From positions 4,962,501-5,026,500 of the forward strand of contig OX485808.1 in the NCBI GenBank assembly GCA_950295325.1: DNA of 64,000 nt, written 5' to 3'. Position 1 is the first letter of the stretch. Each line of letters begins with the position of its first letter. A program made the position numbers and the translations under genes. This DNA comes from Polytrichum commune. Its lineage: Eukaryota; Streptophyta; Polytrichopsida; Polytrichales; Polytrichaceae. Shown here piece after piece: positions 48,757 through 61,017 of this stretch. Under the pieces are notes generated by a model that saw nothing but the letters and a program-made list of their open reading frames with translations, searched no databases and was not told the origin of the DNA.

Positions 48757-48965
48757 TGTTGGAACATACACAGTTAACTCATGTGTAAAGAGGATACTTT
48801 ACTGAAGGAGAGTAACAATATATATACATCCTTAGAGAGGTGAAATTTAAACATGGAGTAAAGAAAGGTGGGCTAATAATAATAACCCTAATTTCCTAAT
48901 CTATCTTGGGAGGTAAAAGATCTAGAATGATTTACCGCCTAAGTATTTCTAGGAAACTACTGAAC
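48757..48965 (-). repeat. 5' LTR of copia remnant (about 209 bp)
   Basis: On the minus strand it begins TGTTCAG and ends TTCCAACA, with TGTT/AACA inverted ends. The outer end at 48965 is inferred from the TG..CA rule because no second LTR is available. Confidence 0.6.
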
Positions 48966-49005
48966 AGTAAGGTTGTTAAACGAGTTCATCCTTCATAGTT
49001 TGTTG

Positions 49006-50412
49006 TTAGTGAGGAAACTGTGGTTTCATCCCATTTGAACCAATTACGGCTGTGTAAGCTTGAATGCATGTGGCGATTGTTACCAAGCTGATTGTCAGAA
49101 CAGATAGTATAAGCCAAGGTCGAGAGCAGAATGTCTTCTTGAACTCGAACCAATACAAATTTCTCTTTGATTTAGCAAACTTGTTGATTGAGTTCAAAGT
49201 TGTATGTAGCTTCTCTGAGACAAGTGGGAAATACGTTTTATTCTTAATTCGCTTCCATATTCTGTGGTCGCCTAGTCCATCTTCGTCCAGATTGTTCCTA
49301 AAAACACCGGAATCAACTAGAAGTTTGAAGTCATCTTCGGTTTTCACCAAGTTACCCATAATTGTCGTGTAAGAGTTAGCTCCACATTTTGTTGTATTGA
49401 GATCTTCGTAAACTACAAGGTTGCGTAAATCCACTTCTGTGAAATCATCTACTTCGATGAATGGAATTGTCAAGCACCCATTTTCAAATACAATATCTCC
49501 CAGGAAAGCTGGATGTTTTCCATTGATTGTGACACCTGCAATATGTAGAGTAGTAGCTGAAGGAATATGTAGGTATGGTAATGAAGCTGCAGGTTCTGTG
49601 TCCTTCGATCCACACCGAATATAGTGCATCACATCCATGTTGTGATGGAACGTGTTGAAATCACCATTTGTTGAAATACCTTCTCTAAGCTTCTCAATGT
49701 GTTCCTTCCACAAGGGGAATTCAGGGTGCCTCGATGTGACACCATAATAAAAATAAATGTGAAGAGCTATCATTGTAGCATGCCAAAACCATGTGTCCCA
49801 TTCTGGTAACTTCATTTCTTCGGAATCACAGACTGTAATGTCCCTCAGCTTCTTAATGACCCTTTTCAATAATTCGAAAGGCACTTGATTTTCCAACAGA
49901 AACATGTCGTGCCGCATTGTGAACATGTCATCTCTGTCATTAATTATATTGCCGAAAGAAGGAACAAATCGATCGCACTCGACATGAAGGGCCGTATGAC
50001 TCATATATTGCAAATATGCAACTAAATATAGAGCATCTAGAGTCAAAAGCCACCTTATCTCCTCCAGAGTGTAAGGAGGTTGTGAACAATCCGATACACC
50101 ATAGTACATCAAGTGTAAACTCTTAGGATCCGGTACCACGCTCTCACAAAATTCAGTCCATTGAGTCCTGGTGAGACCAAGTTTCTTTGCTACACGGATC
50201 TTCACGCTTTCGGTGCCACCGATATCCAACACGCGACGGTTGTGTAGCCCAAATCGCCACTCAATGGGCTGAAAATGCTTTGAGTTGGCCACATATATAT
50301 CCGGGACCTTTCTGATAAAGAATTCTGGTGTATGATCATAATCATCTTCTTCTTCAAGGGCACCTTGGACTTGACAGATCCAATCACTTGTTGTTCGGAC
50401 CATCGTGGACAT
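49006..50412 (-). CDS. DUF247-type membrane-anchored protein
   Basis: 468 residues, uninterrupted. DUF247 landmarks are IRKVPDIY near residue 35, MRHDMFLLENQVPFELL near 175-190, LHIPSATTLHIAGV and IVFENGCLTIPFIEVDD in the middle. A single hydrophobic helix (WLILSVLTISLVTIATCIQA) lies near the C-terminus. DUF247 is a plant-specific family with no settled biochemical role; some members act in grass self-incompatibility. A C-terminal membrane anchor is typical. An AG acceptor just upstream of the ATG suggests a 5' UTR intron. It is the only apparently intact host-type gene here, and its decayed paralogue is at 18807-20158. Confidence 0.85.
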   Translation of the reverse strand: MSTMVRTTSDWICQVQGALEEEDDYDHTPEFFIRKVPDIYVANSKHFQPIEWRFGLHNRRVLDIGGTESVKIRVAKKLGLTRTQWTEFCESVVPDPKSLHLMYYGVSDCSQPPYTLEEIRWLLTLDALYLVAYLQYMSHTALHVECDRFVPSFGNIINDRDDMFTMRHDMFLLENQVPFELLKRVIKKLRDITVCDSEEMKLPEWDTWFWHATMIALHIYFYYGVTSRHPEFPLWKEHIEKLREGISTNGDFNTFHHNMDVMHYIRCGSKDTEPAASLPYLHIPSATTLHIAGVTINGKHPAFLGDIVFENGCLTIPFIEVDDFTEVDLRNLVVYEDLNTTKCGANSYTTIMGNLVKTEDDFKLLVDSGVFRNNLDEDGLGDHRIWKRIKNKTYFPLVSEKLHTTLNSINKFAKSKRNLYWFEFKKTFCSRPWLILSVLTISLVTIATCIQAYTAVIGSNGMKPQFPH

Positions 50413-51753
50413 GATGGATTAATCTGCAATCAAGTTACATCCTCCAAAATGATCATGCCAGATATCTGACAACCTGAGCCTATCTATTTAGATGCACATA
50501 CACAAATCAATCAGTAAACATGTGTTGACTGCGAGAGATCAGTCGGGGACAAGGTGAAGAGTCGGATGAGTAAGTAGCATTATTCTTACACACTTTACAG
50601 GAGGTGCTTTGGAGGTGGCCTAGAAATAGTAAAATTGCAGCACTTGTCTAGGAGGAAACCTTGAATAATCGAAGCATGGAGCAATGAAACTAAGCTTCAA
50701 AGTAGGAGCGGATATAGATCTGGGATGATTGTTTAGTGGTAAGAATCTGGGAACGAACTTATCTGACAGTAGATTAAATCGTATTTGACAAGTAGTTGAT
50801 ACGACAAAGGAGACTATGAACTAGATAAGCAAGGAGAGGAAAGTGGATGGCTAGCCGCTCTCGAGTTGGTTATTAGCTCATGGATAGAATCTGAGAAATA
50901 TGGATGATATCGTGGCCTTCATGGATGTAAGGTTGTGACAAGTTATGATATAACCCTTCAGCTTTTGGATGAGCAACTAATTATGAGCATCTAGAGCTTT
51001 AGAGGGTCTAGTGGATAGGGTACATAGGTCCCTCACCATATACAAAGTTGCAGGTTGACATCATTTTACAATCACATACTAGTGGATTTGAAACGCATTT
51101 GAGTGACGATGTAAGATGTTTTCAACTCTTAATCAAAGCCCCTTTAGAGTTGAGGGTTCCGACTTGCAATTTTTGGGTATTTGATACTTGGATTTTACAA
51201 GATTTCATCCATGATCAAACTTTTGAGAACTTGATCAGTCTTCAAATTCTTCATAGATTGAACAAATATACAATGGTCCTTCTTACATGTCAAATTATAT
51301 TAAGGGGGAAATGATACTTATAAAACAAAGGAGATGAGCTCATGACACATCAAAGCATGCTTAAATGCATGGATGGTTTGGGGTCCACAAAACGAGAGCT
51401 TGAACTCTCAACATTCCTTAGCGACCGCCATGAGATAGCATCCATGGAGAGCTTGTCTTAGACTTTCCACATGGGATCCATCAAGATGCCATCTCAACAC
51501 TATAAACAAAATGAATAGTTGAAGGCCCCAAGTAGAAAGCTCAAGTGTAAAGTGAACGTGTTGACCAAGCATGAATAAGAGGCACCCTTCCACAAATGAG
51601 AATCTGAACTGCCTTGTTGGAGCTCTCAACCTCTCTAGTGTAAATGTTGCCTTTAGCCTCACATCGATCTCCTTTGAAATACACATGACTGGCCGGACAC
51701 CAAGACCCCCCTGAAGGCTGGCAAGCTATACATGGACATGAAAGCTACGGACA
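50413..51753. other. 5' flank of DUF247 gene
   Basis: It is duplicated in D1 and presumably contains the promoter. No TATA box is convincing. Confidence 0.4.
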
Positions 51754-53230
51754 GTATGTCATGACATTGTTTCGAAGTTCACCTGTAACCGATACATGCA
51801 ACTTAAAAAACCCATCCGTGGCCTTGATTCGATTTGCAAAACATGGGGAGGTTGTTTTGGCATGGTCCATTTTGTCATGGATGACCGTAAGAACCTCCAA
51901 GGGCCTGGAGATGGACAAAGCTCTATTTGTGTAGTAATCATTACGGTGTGTCTCTTGCATGTTTACGTGCTTGAAATAGTTCAATTGATGCGCTGCATAT
52001 GACTCGGTACCCATCGTGTGTGCATCCCGAAGGCGCTTCAACTTCTCGCAATTAGAGCACCTGACAAATTTATCCCCTCGTCTTTTTGTAATGTATTCGC
52101 TAAAGTTTTGTTTTTTGATTGCACTCAATTTTGACAATGAAATTGGCTCCAACCCAATCTTCTCGCCAACTGCATTAATGTCCAACAATATGTCTTTCCA
52201 TTTTGTGCCTGTGGGAAGAACTTTCTCCACAACCTTTTCACCGGTTGTGAGTGTGCGTGTTTTGTGCGGCATTGCATCAGCAAGGGGGACAATGATGGTT
52301 GCTAGAGTTGCCGTACGTTGCTTGCCTTGTTGCTTCCCTAGGTTTCTTTAAACCCACGTTCCCATGGTGACGGGACCGGCGGCCTTCCTTGGCATAAGCA
52401 GCTTGTCTATAGAAGTCCGCCTTCGACACACCGTGAATGGTGTACCATGCCTTACAACACACGTCTATGCTTTCAATGGTGATTACCTTGCGACCCGTCC
52501 CATTCACATGTATTGCCCTATGGACATCAAGTTTTTTTGTGGATCTTAGACGAAAATCTCCAAGCCACATTTCTTCACGGATGGCCTTCAATTTATCCCT
52601 TGGAAACAATTGGCAACAACGATGCACACAACAATCCTTTGTGGCAACTTCTCTTATGGACTCCTCCCCAAGCAGCCTTTGACGTTTACAATCAGTTGCA
52701 GATGGAGAAGGACGTGCCACAGTATCGTACTTTCTTTGACCCTTGCGTGGCCGCATGTTTGATTGCATTTTCTTTTCGAGTTGCATGTGTCATTGCTCAT
52801 GTTCACGCAAGCTAACTCCATCAGTCGTGACATTCCTCAATGGCCACCTGCGGAGGGAGAACCTATGAGTGGGATCCACCTCAGAAGGAACGAGTGACTC
52901 CAATATGACAATCCCAACGTCCTCGGTGCCAAGCGGATTTTGATCAATGCAATCTTGTGGATGGGTGTTACGACAAATACCCTCCGCCACAACAACCCCA
53001 TTGTCATTAAGAAGTAACACATCCAAATTCACCCATGAAGCTCTTGAAAGCCCGGCACACTCTGGAATGGGACAGTCCGGTACGGAACGCGAAGGTATAT
53101 CGAAATGCTCTTCATCTGAACTCTCATCCATAGTAGCCTCCCCGACAATGTCTAGCTCTTCCTCAGATGCAGATGGCCAAGTGGCCATGTCTTCTCCAGA
53201 CGAATACCCTCTTCCAGTATACCCATCCAT
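51754..53230 (-). pseudogene. Truncated family B DUF7869-type gene
   Basis: It matches the first exon of the gene at 37849 from the start ATG (53230, after an acceptor TGTGTAG) to the exon-intron boundary. A TGA replaces an Arg codon near 52787 (after REHEQ). A frameshift near 52310 lies before the conserved MPHKTRT motif. Sequence stops about 30 bp into the intron, so the VQLDN and HTHDDID half is missing. Confidence 0.9.
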
Positions 53231-53422
53231 TTTGCCTACACACATGAACATGGAACCTTGTAAAGAATTGACAAAAGCTATAGGGTCCAATAGAAAAACA
53301 CAGAAACCTTATCATAACACATGTTGTATGAATATTATATCGATGGGTTCCAAAAGGATGGAGCGCACAACAGTTTGTTCAGGATCCGTCTATGCACATC
53401 CCCATTCTGTGCATGAGGGTGG

Positions 53423-54628
53423 ATTTGGGTCGAGCGACCCAAACCTCGTGACAGGATGGGCCTGCTAATCCAGGCCCAACCCGTGACAGGGGTGGGTTTG
53501 GGTCGCTCGACCCAAACCTCACAATGGAGGTGTGTTTGGGTCGAGCGACCCAAACCTCGTGACAGGATGGGCCTGGTAATCCAGACCCAGCCCTTGATAG
53601 GGGTGGGTTTGGGTCGCTCGACCCAAACCTCATGACAGGATGGGCCTGTTAATCCAGGCCCCACCCCTGACAGGGGTGGGTTTGGGTCGCTCGACCCAAG
53701 CCTCACAATGGAGGTGTGTTTGGGTCATGCGATCCAAACCTCATGACAGGATGGGCCTGGTAATCCAGGCCCAGCGCGTGATAGCGGTGGGTTTGGGTCG
53801 AGCGACCCAAACCTCGTGACAGGATGGGCCTACTAATCCAGGCCCAACCCGTGACAGGGGTGGGTTTGGGTCGCTCGACCCAAACCTCACAATGAAGGTG
53901 TGTTTGGGTCGAGCGACCCAAACCTCACAATGAAGGTGTGTTTGGGTCGAGCGACCCAAACCTCACAATGAAGGTGTGTTTGGGTCGAGCGACCCAAACC
54001 TCACAATGAAGGTGTGTTTGGGTCGAGCGACCCAAACCTCGTGACAAGATGGGCCTGGTAATCCAGTCCCAGCCCGTGATAGGGGTGGGTTTGGGTCGCT
54101 CGACCCAAACCTCACTATGGGGGTGGGTTTGGGTCGAGCGACCCAAACCTCGTGACAGGATGGGCCTGGTAATCCAGACCCAGCCCTTGATAGGGGTGGG
54201 TTTGGGTCGCTCGACCCAAACCTCATGACAGGATGGGCCTGCTAATCCAGGCCCCACCCCTGACAGGGGTGGGTTTGGGTCGCTCGACCCAAGCCTCACA
54301 ATGGAGGTGTGTTTGGGTCGTGCGACCCAAACCTCATGACAGGATGGGCCTGGTAATCCAGGCCCAGCGCGTGATAGCGGTGGGTTTGGGTCGAGCGACC
54401 CAAACCTCGTGACAGGATGGGCCTGCTAATCCAGGCCCAACCCGTGACAGGGGTGGGTTTGGGTCGCTCGACCCAAACCTCACAAATGGAGGTGTGTTTG
54501 GGTCGTGCGACCCAAACCTCATGACAGGATGGGCCTGGTAATCCAGTCCCAGCCCGTGATAGGGGTGGGTTTGGGTCGCTCGACCCAAACCTCACTATGG
54601 GGGTGGGTTTGGGTCGAGCGACCCAAAC
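53423..54628. repeat. Family B palindrome array, about 22 copies
   Basis: Copies recur every 38 or about 72 bp, with centres AG, CT (complements of each other) and some TG. Spacers are repeats: CTCGTGACAGGATGGGCCTGGTAATCCAGGCCC, and CTCACAATGGAGGTGT between close copies. A block of about 580 bp is partly duplicated within the array. It occupies the leader of the truncated DUF7869 gene. Confidence 0.95.
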
Positions 54629-54842
54629 ATTCCGCAAATTCCGCCTTAAATTGCGGTAATCTTCCATATTCAGCTACGTGGATACTAATTGGAAGAATTC
54701 AGGCCGTGCATGGCTGTTGTAATTAGCTACTCATCAACGGATGCATACACGAACCTTGCACTCCACCACTACTTGAGAGAGCTTGCAACCATTTCAGAAT
54801 GGAGAGATGAGAAAAAAGGAGCAAAGTTTGGGGGGTTTGGTA

Positions 54843-54849
54843 CTTTATA
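54843..54849 (-). promoter_or_regulatory. TATA box of DUF7869 gene, giant 2
   Basis: TATAAAG on the minus strand in the context GTAGTATAAAGTACC, 1.6 kb upstream of the start codon. It matches the AGTATAAAG at 36414-36422. Confidence 0.6.
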
Positions 54850-57690
54850 CTACCCGCCTCCGCCTTGGCCTTCCTCTTTGGATCCCTTTCCCGCCCGAAC
54901 GTAAACCCTAAACCTAAGTTCAAACCTTCTGACAGAATTTCCCGCTTCTTGTTGGTAATAGAGCATCCATATTTAGCCTGCCTCATGGTGGCGCCAACCA
55001 TCAAATGACCTTGGACAACTAACCTCCTAATTCCGCTATTAAATAACTACACAAAATATGATGTGTGGATTTGATTATATGTAGTGTTGTTACCACCCTT
55101 ACATGCTCAACATTAATTTTCAATCCTATGACAGTTAATGTTAGAAGTAAATGTGTTGCTACCTTCTACTCTCACGTATATTTCTTCTTTTCACATCCTT
55201 ACTAACACTAAATTCAAACATGTCAATGCCACATATTACTATAGCTTATATTTATTTTTTGAGTTTATATTTAATGTTTATTACTTTCATATGGTTATTG
55301 ATATATTGTGTATGCACTTGTATTTAGTGTATCAAACACTAAATATCATACTTATTGTAGTTGTGTTTTGTACCTATAGTTTTTATTGATTTGGCTTGCC
55401 AAAAAAATGTAGTCAACTTTATTTGTTTTAACAAATGTTTGATGAAAAATCTAAACATATATAGTTGTATCTATTCAATGCAAGTTGAGTAGAACATGTC
55501 CTTAAATACATGTTGGTGTGTTCTAGTGTCACTACACTAAATAAGATATTTAGAGATTTATACACTAAATATGAACGCATCTACGACGTACCAATACCAC
55601 TATGACAGTAATTAACATTAAATGTAAACTGAAACACTCAATGTTAATTATAAAGGTCATATGTTTGAACATAGTGTTAGTAAGGACACATGACACTTTT
55701 TAGTTCGCTCTTTCAAGGATTTTTAAACCTATCATGAACTCCATTTCAACTGCAGCTTTGCATGTGAGCCAAACATGCAAAGTCGAATAATATGTACGTC
55801 CTCATAACAAACATAACATGAAATGTAACCAACGTTCATGTTCATGAATTAGACTATTGTGATATCTATATACATTTGTTTTTAGAACCACAAGCGACTT
55901 GGCCCCCTCATTTGACCTATGCGCCATTCATTTATGGCTTCGAGTGCAACAAGACACATTTATATACCCTAAACCCTAAACCCTAAACCCTACACCCTAC
56001 ACCCTACACCCTCGTAGTTGTTCAAGGTTGCTTCCCACGGGTAGGTCACTTAGTGCATTTAAAAAACGACGTGCGGCATAATATAGAGAGGATTGAAATC
56101 ATTTGAAATAAAAATTATAAAGGAATTCCAAATAATGAAGGGGCCATTAAATGTAGACAATCCCATTATAAGTAAGTTAGATGGACATAAAATGTGGGCC
56201 ATTATTTTTTTGTAAAATTAATATAGGGGCTGAAGATAAGGTTCCTAGAAGGTATGTTTAGTATAATGTTTGCTATGGTCTCCTATGTGTTTTCTTCATA
56301 ACTTTGTTTGCAATGATATTATTGTTTGCACCCTTGTTCAATGATATTATTGTTTGCAATGATATTATTGTTTGCACCCTTGAATAGTTCTTTGTTTCCA
56401 TGGTTTCCCTTAACACTCGTCAATGCGTTAGGAAGTAGATTAGCTTTTATTACTTAAAAGGAATATAGAGTACAAAAAATTGCAGTGACTTGGACAATAT
56501 AAGTAATGGAAGGGTGCAAACAAATGGGCCATTTTTGAAATTCAAGTAATTATAGGGAGGCTTTAATTCAACCCTTGAAGGTAAATAACCCCAAAACAAA
56601 AAACCCCGAGCCGCACGTGGTGCACAAAAATGCCTTAGAGTGACCTACCCGTGTGGCTTCCATATAGAACACCATCTACTGTAATTTGTGCCTCATTTCC
56701 TAATAAGATATGTTGTTTAATATATGTGGAGGGATCATCCAACAACAAAGTGATTGCTTAAATGGCTTCATATAATGTTGAACTCCACATATTAGTATTT
56801 GATAGCTTCATATTTGTATACATGGTGCTTCTCTCATTTACTATCACTATATTCAATATTTGTAGACTTTATCTTGTCTCAACTAAATATATGAACAACA
56901 ACAACATTGTCTAATGTTTGGGTCGTCCTACCTAAACCATCTTCATATGAGTTCTTAATTGGGTTCTTCAGCAAAAACACCCGCTTCAATATATTTGTAT
57001 CTCATAAATATGTAAACTTGTAAATAAGTATGTTAATGTTCCATCATGCTATAAATCAAACAACATCTTTGTTGCTTTTCGCAAACAACAATGATATTAA
57101 GTTGTCAACACTTAATATTGCATAATTCCATATTATAATGAATGACATTACATAAACTTGTATAATTAGATTTAGTTCAATGGTATGTGTTAACGGATCC
57201 ATCGTAGGCTATAGCATTGTCCTTTACCAACAACCTTCATAGATAATTACAATATATAACTCGAAACCATTCATTGTGTAAATGGTTACCATAGTTATAT
57301 TATTCCATTATGTAATTGCCTACGAGGATTGCAATATAATTATTAAATACTCCTCTTAGTCTAGTATCTATCATTCTCGATTCATGCATATGTGTAGATT
57401 ACTAAAATTACAAAACCAATACAGTTTCATTATTTGATATTAGCAAATCCATCGGGGGAACATTAAATTAAAAACCTTAGGCTATAAAGGTTTTTTAGTA
57501 TCCTCAAGGATGGTATGGGATAGGTGGCTAAAGGATATCCACCTGCGAGGCCTATCGACCGTCGATGGGCCTGGGGTTCTCCAATGGCTCAGATTGTGTA
57601 TTTGTTTGGGCCATGGAGCGCCCCGTGACACGTGGCGGCCATGAGCCGAACGGACACGAAAGGCGCCGGCCCGAATGGGTCCCGCCCTTG
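54850..57690. other. Central region of giant element 2
   Basis: No gene recognised. It includes a telomere-like CCCTAAA/CCCTACA tract (55966-56012), a MITE (56036-56653), sequence homologous to the central region of giant 1 around 56700-56880, an inverted copy of the 260-bp derivative at about 56860-57010, and a TATAAAG at 57483-57489 that could serve the ParB-like gene. Confidence 0.5.
56036..56653. mobile_element. MITE related to 16935-17347
   Basis: Ends CACGGGTAGGTCACT..ACGTGCGG and CCGCACGTGGTGCA..AGTGACCTACCCGTG are inverted copies and match the end motifs of the element at 16935-17347. Confidence 0.7.
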
Positions 57691-57699
57691 AGTGACCTT

Positions 57700-57940
57700 C
57701 CCCCTTTCACTCTCCCCTCCGCACTTTCTCCTTCTCTCTCCTCCGCTCCAAGCTCCTCCTCCTTTGTACGTTCCTCATACTTTCTGGAGGCGCCGCCGCT
57801 CTTGAAAGCGCCGCCTCCTCCCTTGCATTCTCTCTCTCCTTGTCGAACTCGCATTCCCTCTCTCCTTCCCTCTTCATCATTATCTCATTCTCTCTTTCAC
57901 TCCTCCTCTTCTTTTGATCTATTTTGTTGTTCATTGAGTG
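57700..57940 (+). promoter_or_regulatory. GC block and CT-rich leader start of the ParB-like gene, giant 2
   Basis: A CT-rich run with GGAGGCGCCGCCGCTC and GAAAGCGCCGCCTCC parallels the minus-strand block at 33357-33475 in giant 1. The likely leader continues to the acceptor at 59665. Confidence 0.5.
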
Positions 57941-58570
57941 CGCATTGAGCGAGTTCTGAGTGTAGTATGAGTTTTAGGGTTTGTTTTTGTATTAAAGTCT
58001 ATACATTTTAGCCATTTCAGAACGTCTTTGTTGTTTTGGAGTGTGAGTGTTGTTTCAAAGTGGTTGTGTCAGTTCCTCCTGGTCTTAGAAACATTCATGT
58101 GTGAGTGTAGAGTGATTTCGGAATTAGAATGATTGTTCGAAAATCAGGGTGCATGTGTGGCCTTCAGATAGCTTCTTTGTTCATGTTTGTAAACACTTGT
58201 TACATTCAGAGTGAATGTTTGTGAGGGATTGTTTAATTCTGAGTGAATGTTTGTGAAAGCTTCTTCAATTCAGAGTGAATGTTTGTGAGGCGTTCTTAGT
58301 TTTATGATATCCAATCCTTTCTAGAATCAGCTTCCAAGACTAGCTTGTTAGAACTGCTTCCAACAGCAGCTTGTTGTGTAGTTTGCAAAGCAAGGTAATT
58401 TCTTCAACTTCTTTATGTGTGTCAATTTCTTTAGAGTTTCGCAGCATCTACAATGCATAAGCATTGTATATGCTGTGTAAACACATTATAAAGGTCTCTG
58501 GAATCAAAAGTGTTTCGAGAGACGACCCAAACTTCAGTTTGAAACCCTAAAACACTAAACTCTGCAGCTG

Positions 58571-59347
58571 GTTTGGGTAGAGCGACCCAAACTCTCCAGC
58601 TGGTTTGGATCGTTCGACCCAAACTCTGAAGATGGTTTGGGTCGTTCAACCCAAACTAGCAGATGCTTTGGGTCGTGGGCGCCAATCCATCTGCAAAGTT
58701 TGGGTCGCTCGACCCAAACCATAAGCATAGTTTGGGTCTAGGGTTTAGCCAAACTCCGCATCAAATGTTCATTTATAATTAATTTAATCATCATCTTGGG
58801 TGAATATCTAACCCTATCGACCCAATCCATCTGCAGAGTTTGGGTCGCTCGACCCAAACTAGCACCTGCTTTGGGTCGTTCGACCCAATCCTTCTGCAGA
58901 GTTTGGGTCGCTCGACCCAAACTAGCACCTGCTTTGGGTCGTTCGACCCAATCCTTCTGCAGAGTTTGGGTCGCTCGACCCAAACTAGCACCTGCTTTGG
59001 GTCGTTCGACCCAATCCTTCTGCAGAGTTTGGGTCACTCGACCCAAACTAGAACCTGTTTTGGGTCGTTCGACCCAATGTATCTGCAAAGTTTGGGTCGC
59101 TCGACCCAAACTAACACCTGCTTTGGGTTGCTCGACCCAATCCATCTGCAAAGTTTGGGTCGCTCGACCCAAACTAGCACCTGTTTTGGGTCGCTCGACC
59201 CAATCCATCTGCAGAGTTTGGGTCGTTCGACCCAAACAGCGCATGAAATGGTAATTGATAATTTAGGTAATTGTCATCTTGGGTATGATCTAAGGCCATA
59301 GCCGATCATTCCATACCGCTACAAAGTTTGGGTCGAACGACCCAAAC
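58571..59347. repeat. Family B palindrome array, about 18 copies, leader of ParB-like gene
   Basis: From 58839 a 62-bp unit repeats, carrying one full site GTTTGGGTCG-CT-CGACCCAAAC and one variant site with outer bases C/T and centre TT. Early copies at 58571-58720 are degenerate. Two further single copies follow at 59532 and 59622. The spacers (CCATCTGCAGA, TAGCACCTG) also repeat. Confidence 0.93.
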
Positions 59348-61017
59348 TCTGCGTAAATTTTTACTGCTTACGAACAATACTTACACTTATAAACAACAAC
59401 TCAAACACCCAAGCAATAATGAAATGACCAACAACTAGAACAGTAGCTCCTGATGATTGTTGTATCCATGAACATAAAGATTGGTTTTCGTAGCCAAATA
59501 ATATATTATTCATTAGCCATTGTAGGCACATGTTTGGGTCGTTCGACCCAAACCTGTGAAAAGTAACCCCATATATAAATGTTACTAAACCCAGACGTAA
59601 GCCTATATGATTTGAAAGAGTTTGGGTCGCCCGACCGAAACTAACATATGTATTTCTACTTGCAGATGCCCCCCAAGAAAAGACCTGGAGAACGATGGTT
59701 CAAGCCGGCACCAGACGCGATCTGGCAGGAGCACGAAACTCCTAAAAACGAATCCTACGTAGCAAAAGAAGACCTTGTAATTGCATGGTCCTTTCTTGTA
59801 GTAAAAGCAGCTCAATTCAAAATCCTCCTTGTTTTGAAGGTTGGCACGGAGGAGCAACACACATGGGATCCTTTGACGGGATGGGAGGTGGCATCAATTC
59901 AGGTTCTAGGAGAGCACGTTGACGTCATCCTGGAAAACTCTTCTCTGGAAAATGTGCACATGTTCATGCATGAGCAAGCGGAGCCATTCGATCCGGTATA
60001 CGTGAAGGAATCCTGCGCTGAGCCAGATATTGTTAAGCCGGATACAATCTTCATAGATGCGATCATTTCAAACACGAAGGTTGCAACCAGGTTCACTAAA
60101 CTTAAGCAGGCAATCAACGCAATAAACAAGACCCAGCAAAGCAAGTCAAAATCTCAACAAGCTGTGAGGCGCAAGGCGACTGCTGAAGAGGGCGTAGGGT
60201 CGTCAAGACCTCAAACAGTGAGGAAGCCCCGACCGGTTCCAGCTGACTCGAGGAGAACAACACCTACGGCAACTCCTGCTGATAGTGAAACACCGACGCC
60301 ATCACAAAGCCGGCAGACGACACCATCTAAGAGGCCGAGTGAGTCAGCATCTGCCATGACAGATGAGCCTGTTTCACCGGAGCTACGTATGCCCAAGCCC
60401 GGGGAAGGAGTGGAGCCATCGGAGATCCAGAAAATACTCAATAGTTTCGACACCAAGTGTTTACATTGTTTTTTCATGGGCAGAGAATTCAAGTTTGATG
60501 TCAACATCGCACAATGCCACCTAGCGCCACCAGAGAAGTGCGTTCGGGCAAAGGAAGATGCGTATGTTGATTGGTTAATCGCCCAGATGGTGAGCGACCA
60601 GTTTAAACATGATAGGCAGACTATTGTTGTCATGCCTCAGGGACACAAAAGAATGCCTACACCGGATATGTGGCCTTCTATAGAGAAAGGCGATTTTTGG
60701 CTGATTGACGGTCAGCACAGTGTTGAAGCTTCAAAGAAACTTCAACTGATGACGGAGTGGAATGATCCCAATGGTCTAAAGGAAAAATTGAAGGTATGGA
60801 AGGCATTGGTCGTGTGGTCGGACGACGAAACCCGGCTGAGCGATATCTCCCGCTATTTCAACATGAATAACAAGAAGCAGGCATATCAAGCTTCTTGGAT
60901 TAGGAACATCATGGCATCGCGGGATGTGTGGGAGTTTTACGGCCGGCCTCCCAAGGAAAGGGAGAATGCAAAAGACAAGAATCCAAAGTGGGAGGTGAGC
61001 ATTGTTTCTCAAACAGA

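Larger units (their letters stand above)
44450..48965 (-). mobile_element. Ty1/copia retrotransposon remnant, 3' LTR not found
   Basis: On the minus strand the order is 5' LTR (48965-48757), primer site, gag with a CCHC-like knuckle, protease, integrase, reverse transcriptase and RNase H. This order (integrase before reverse transcriptase) defines copia. The coding region is broken by several frameshifts and stops. I find no second copy of the LTR near 44.3 kb, so the element is truncated or rearranged at its 3' end. Confidence 0.85.
48982..51753. repeat. Segmental duplication copy D2 (DUF247 region)
   Basis: Collinear with 18787-21730. The left end abuts the copia LTR region. The right end is an abrupt fusion at GCTACGGACA into intron 1 of a broken DUF7869 gene. 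Confidence 0.9.

Noticed and set aside
53335..54667. Several minus-strand open frames rich in FGSSDPN and VWVARPKP repeats
   Set aside because: They are readings of the palindrome array and its repeated spacers in several frames, with no start context or splice structure.
58738..59301. Open frames on both strands with LGRSTQT / VWVERPK repeats
   Set aside because: Same cause: the 62-bp tandem unit keeps frames open by chance.
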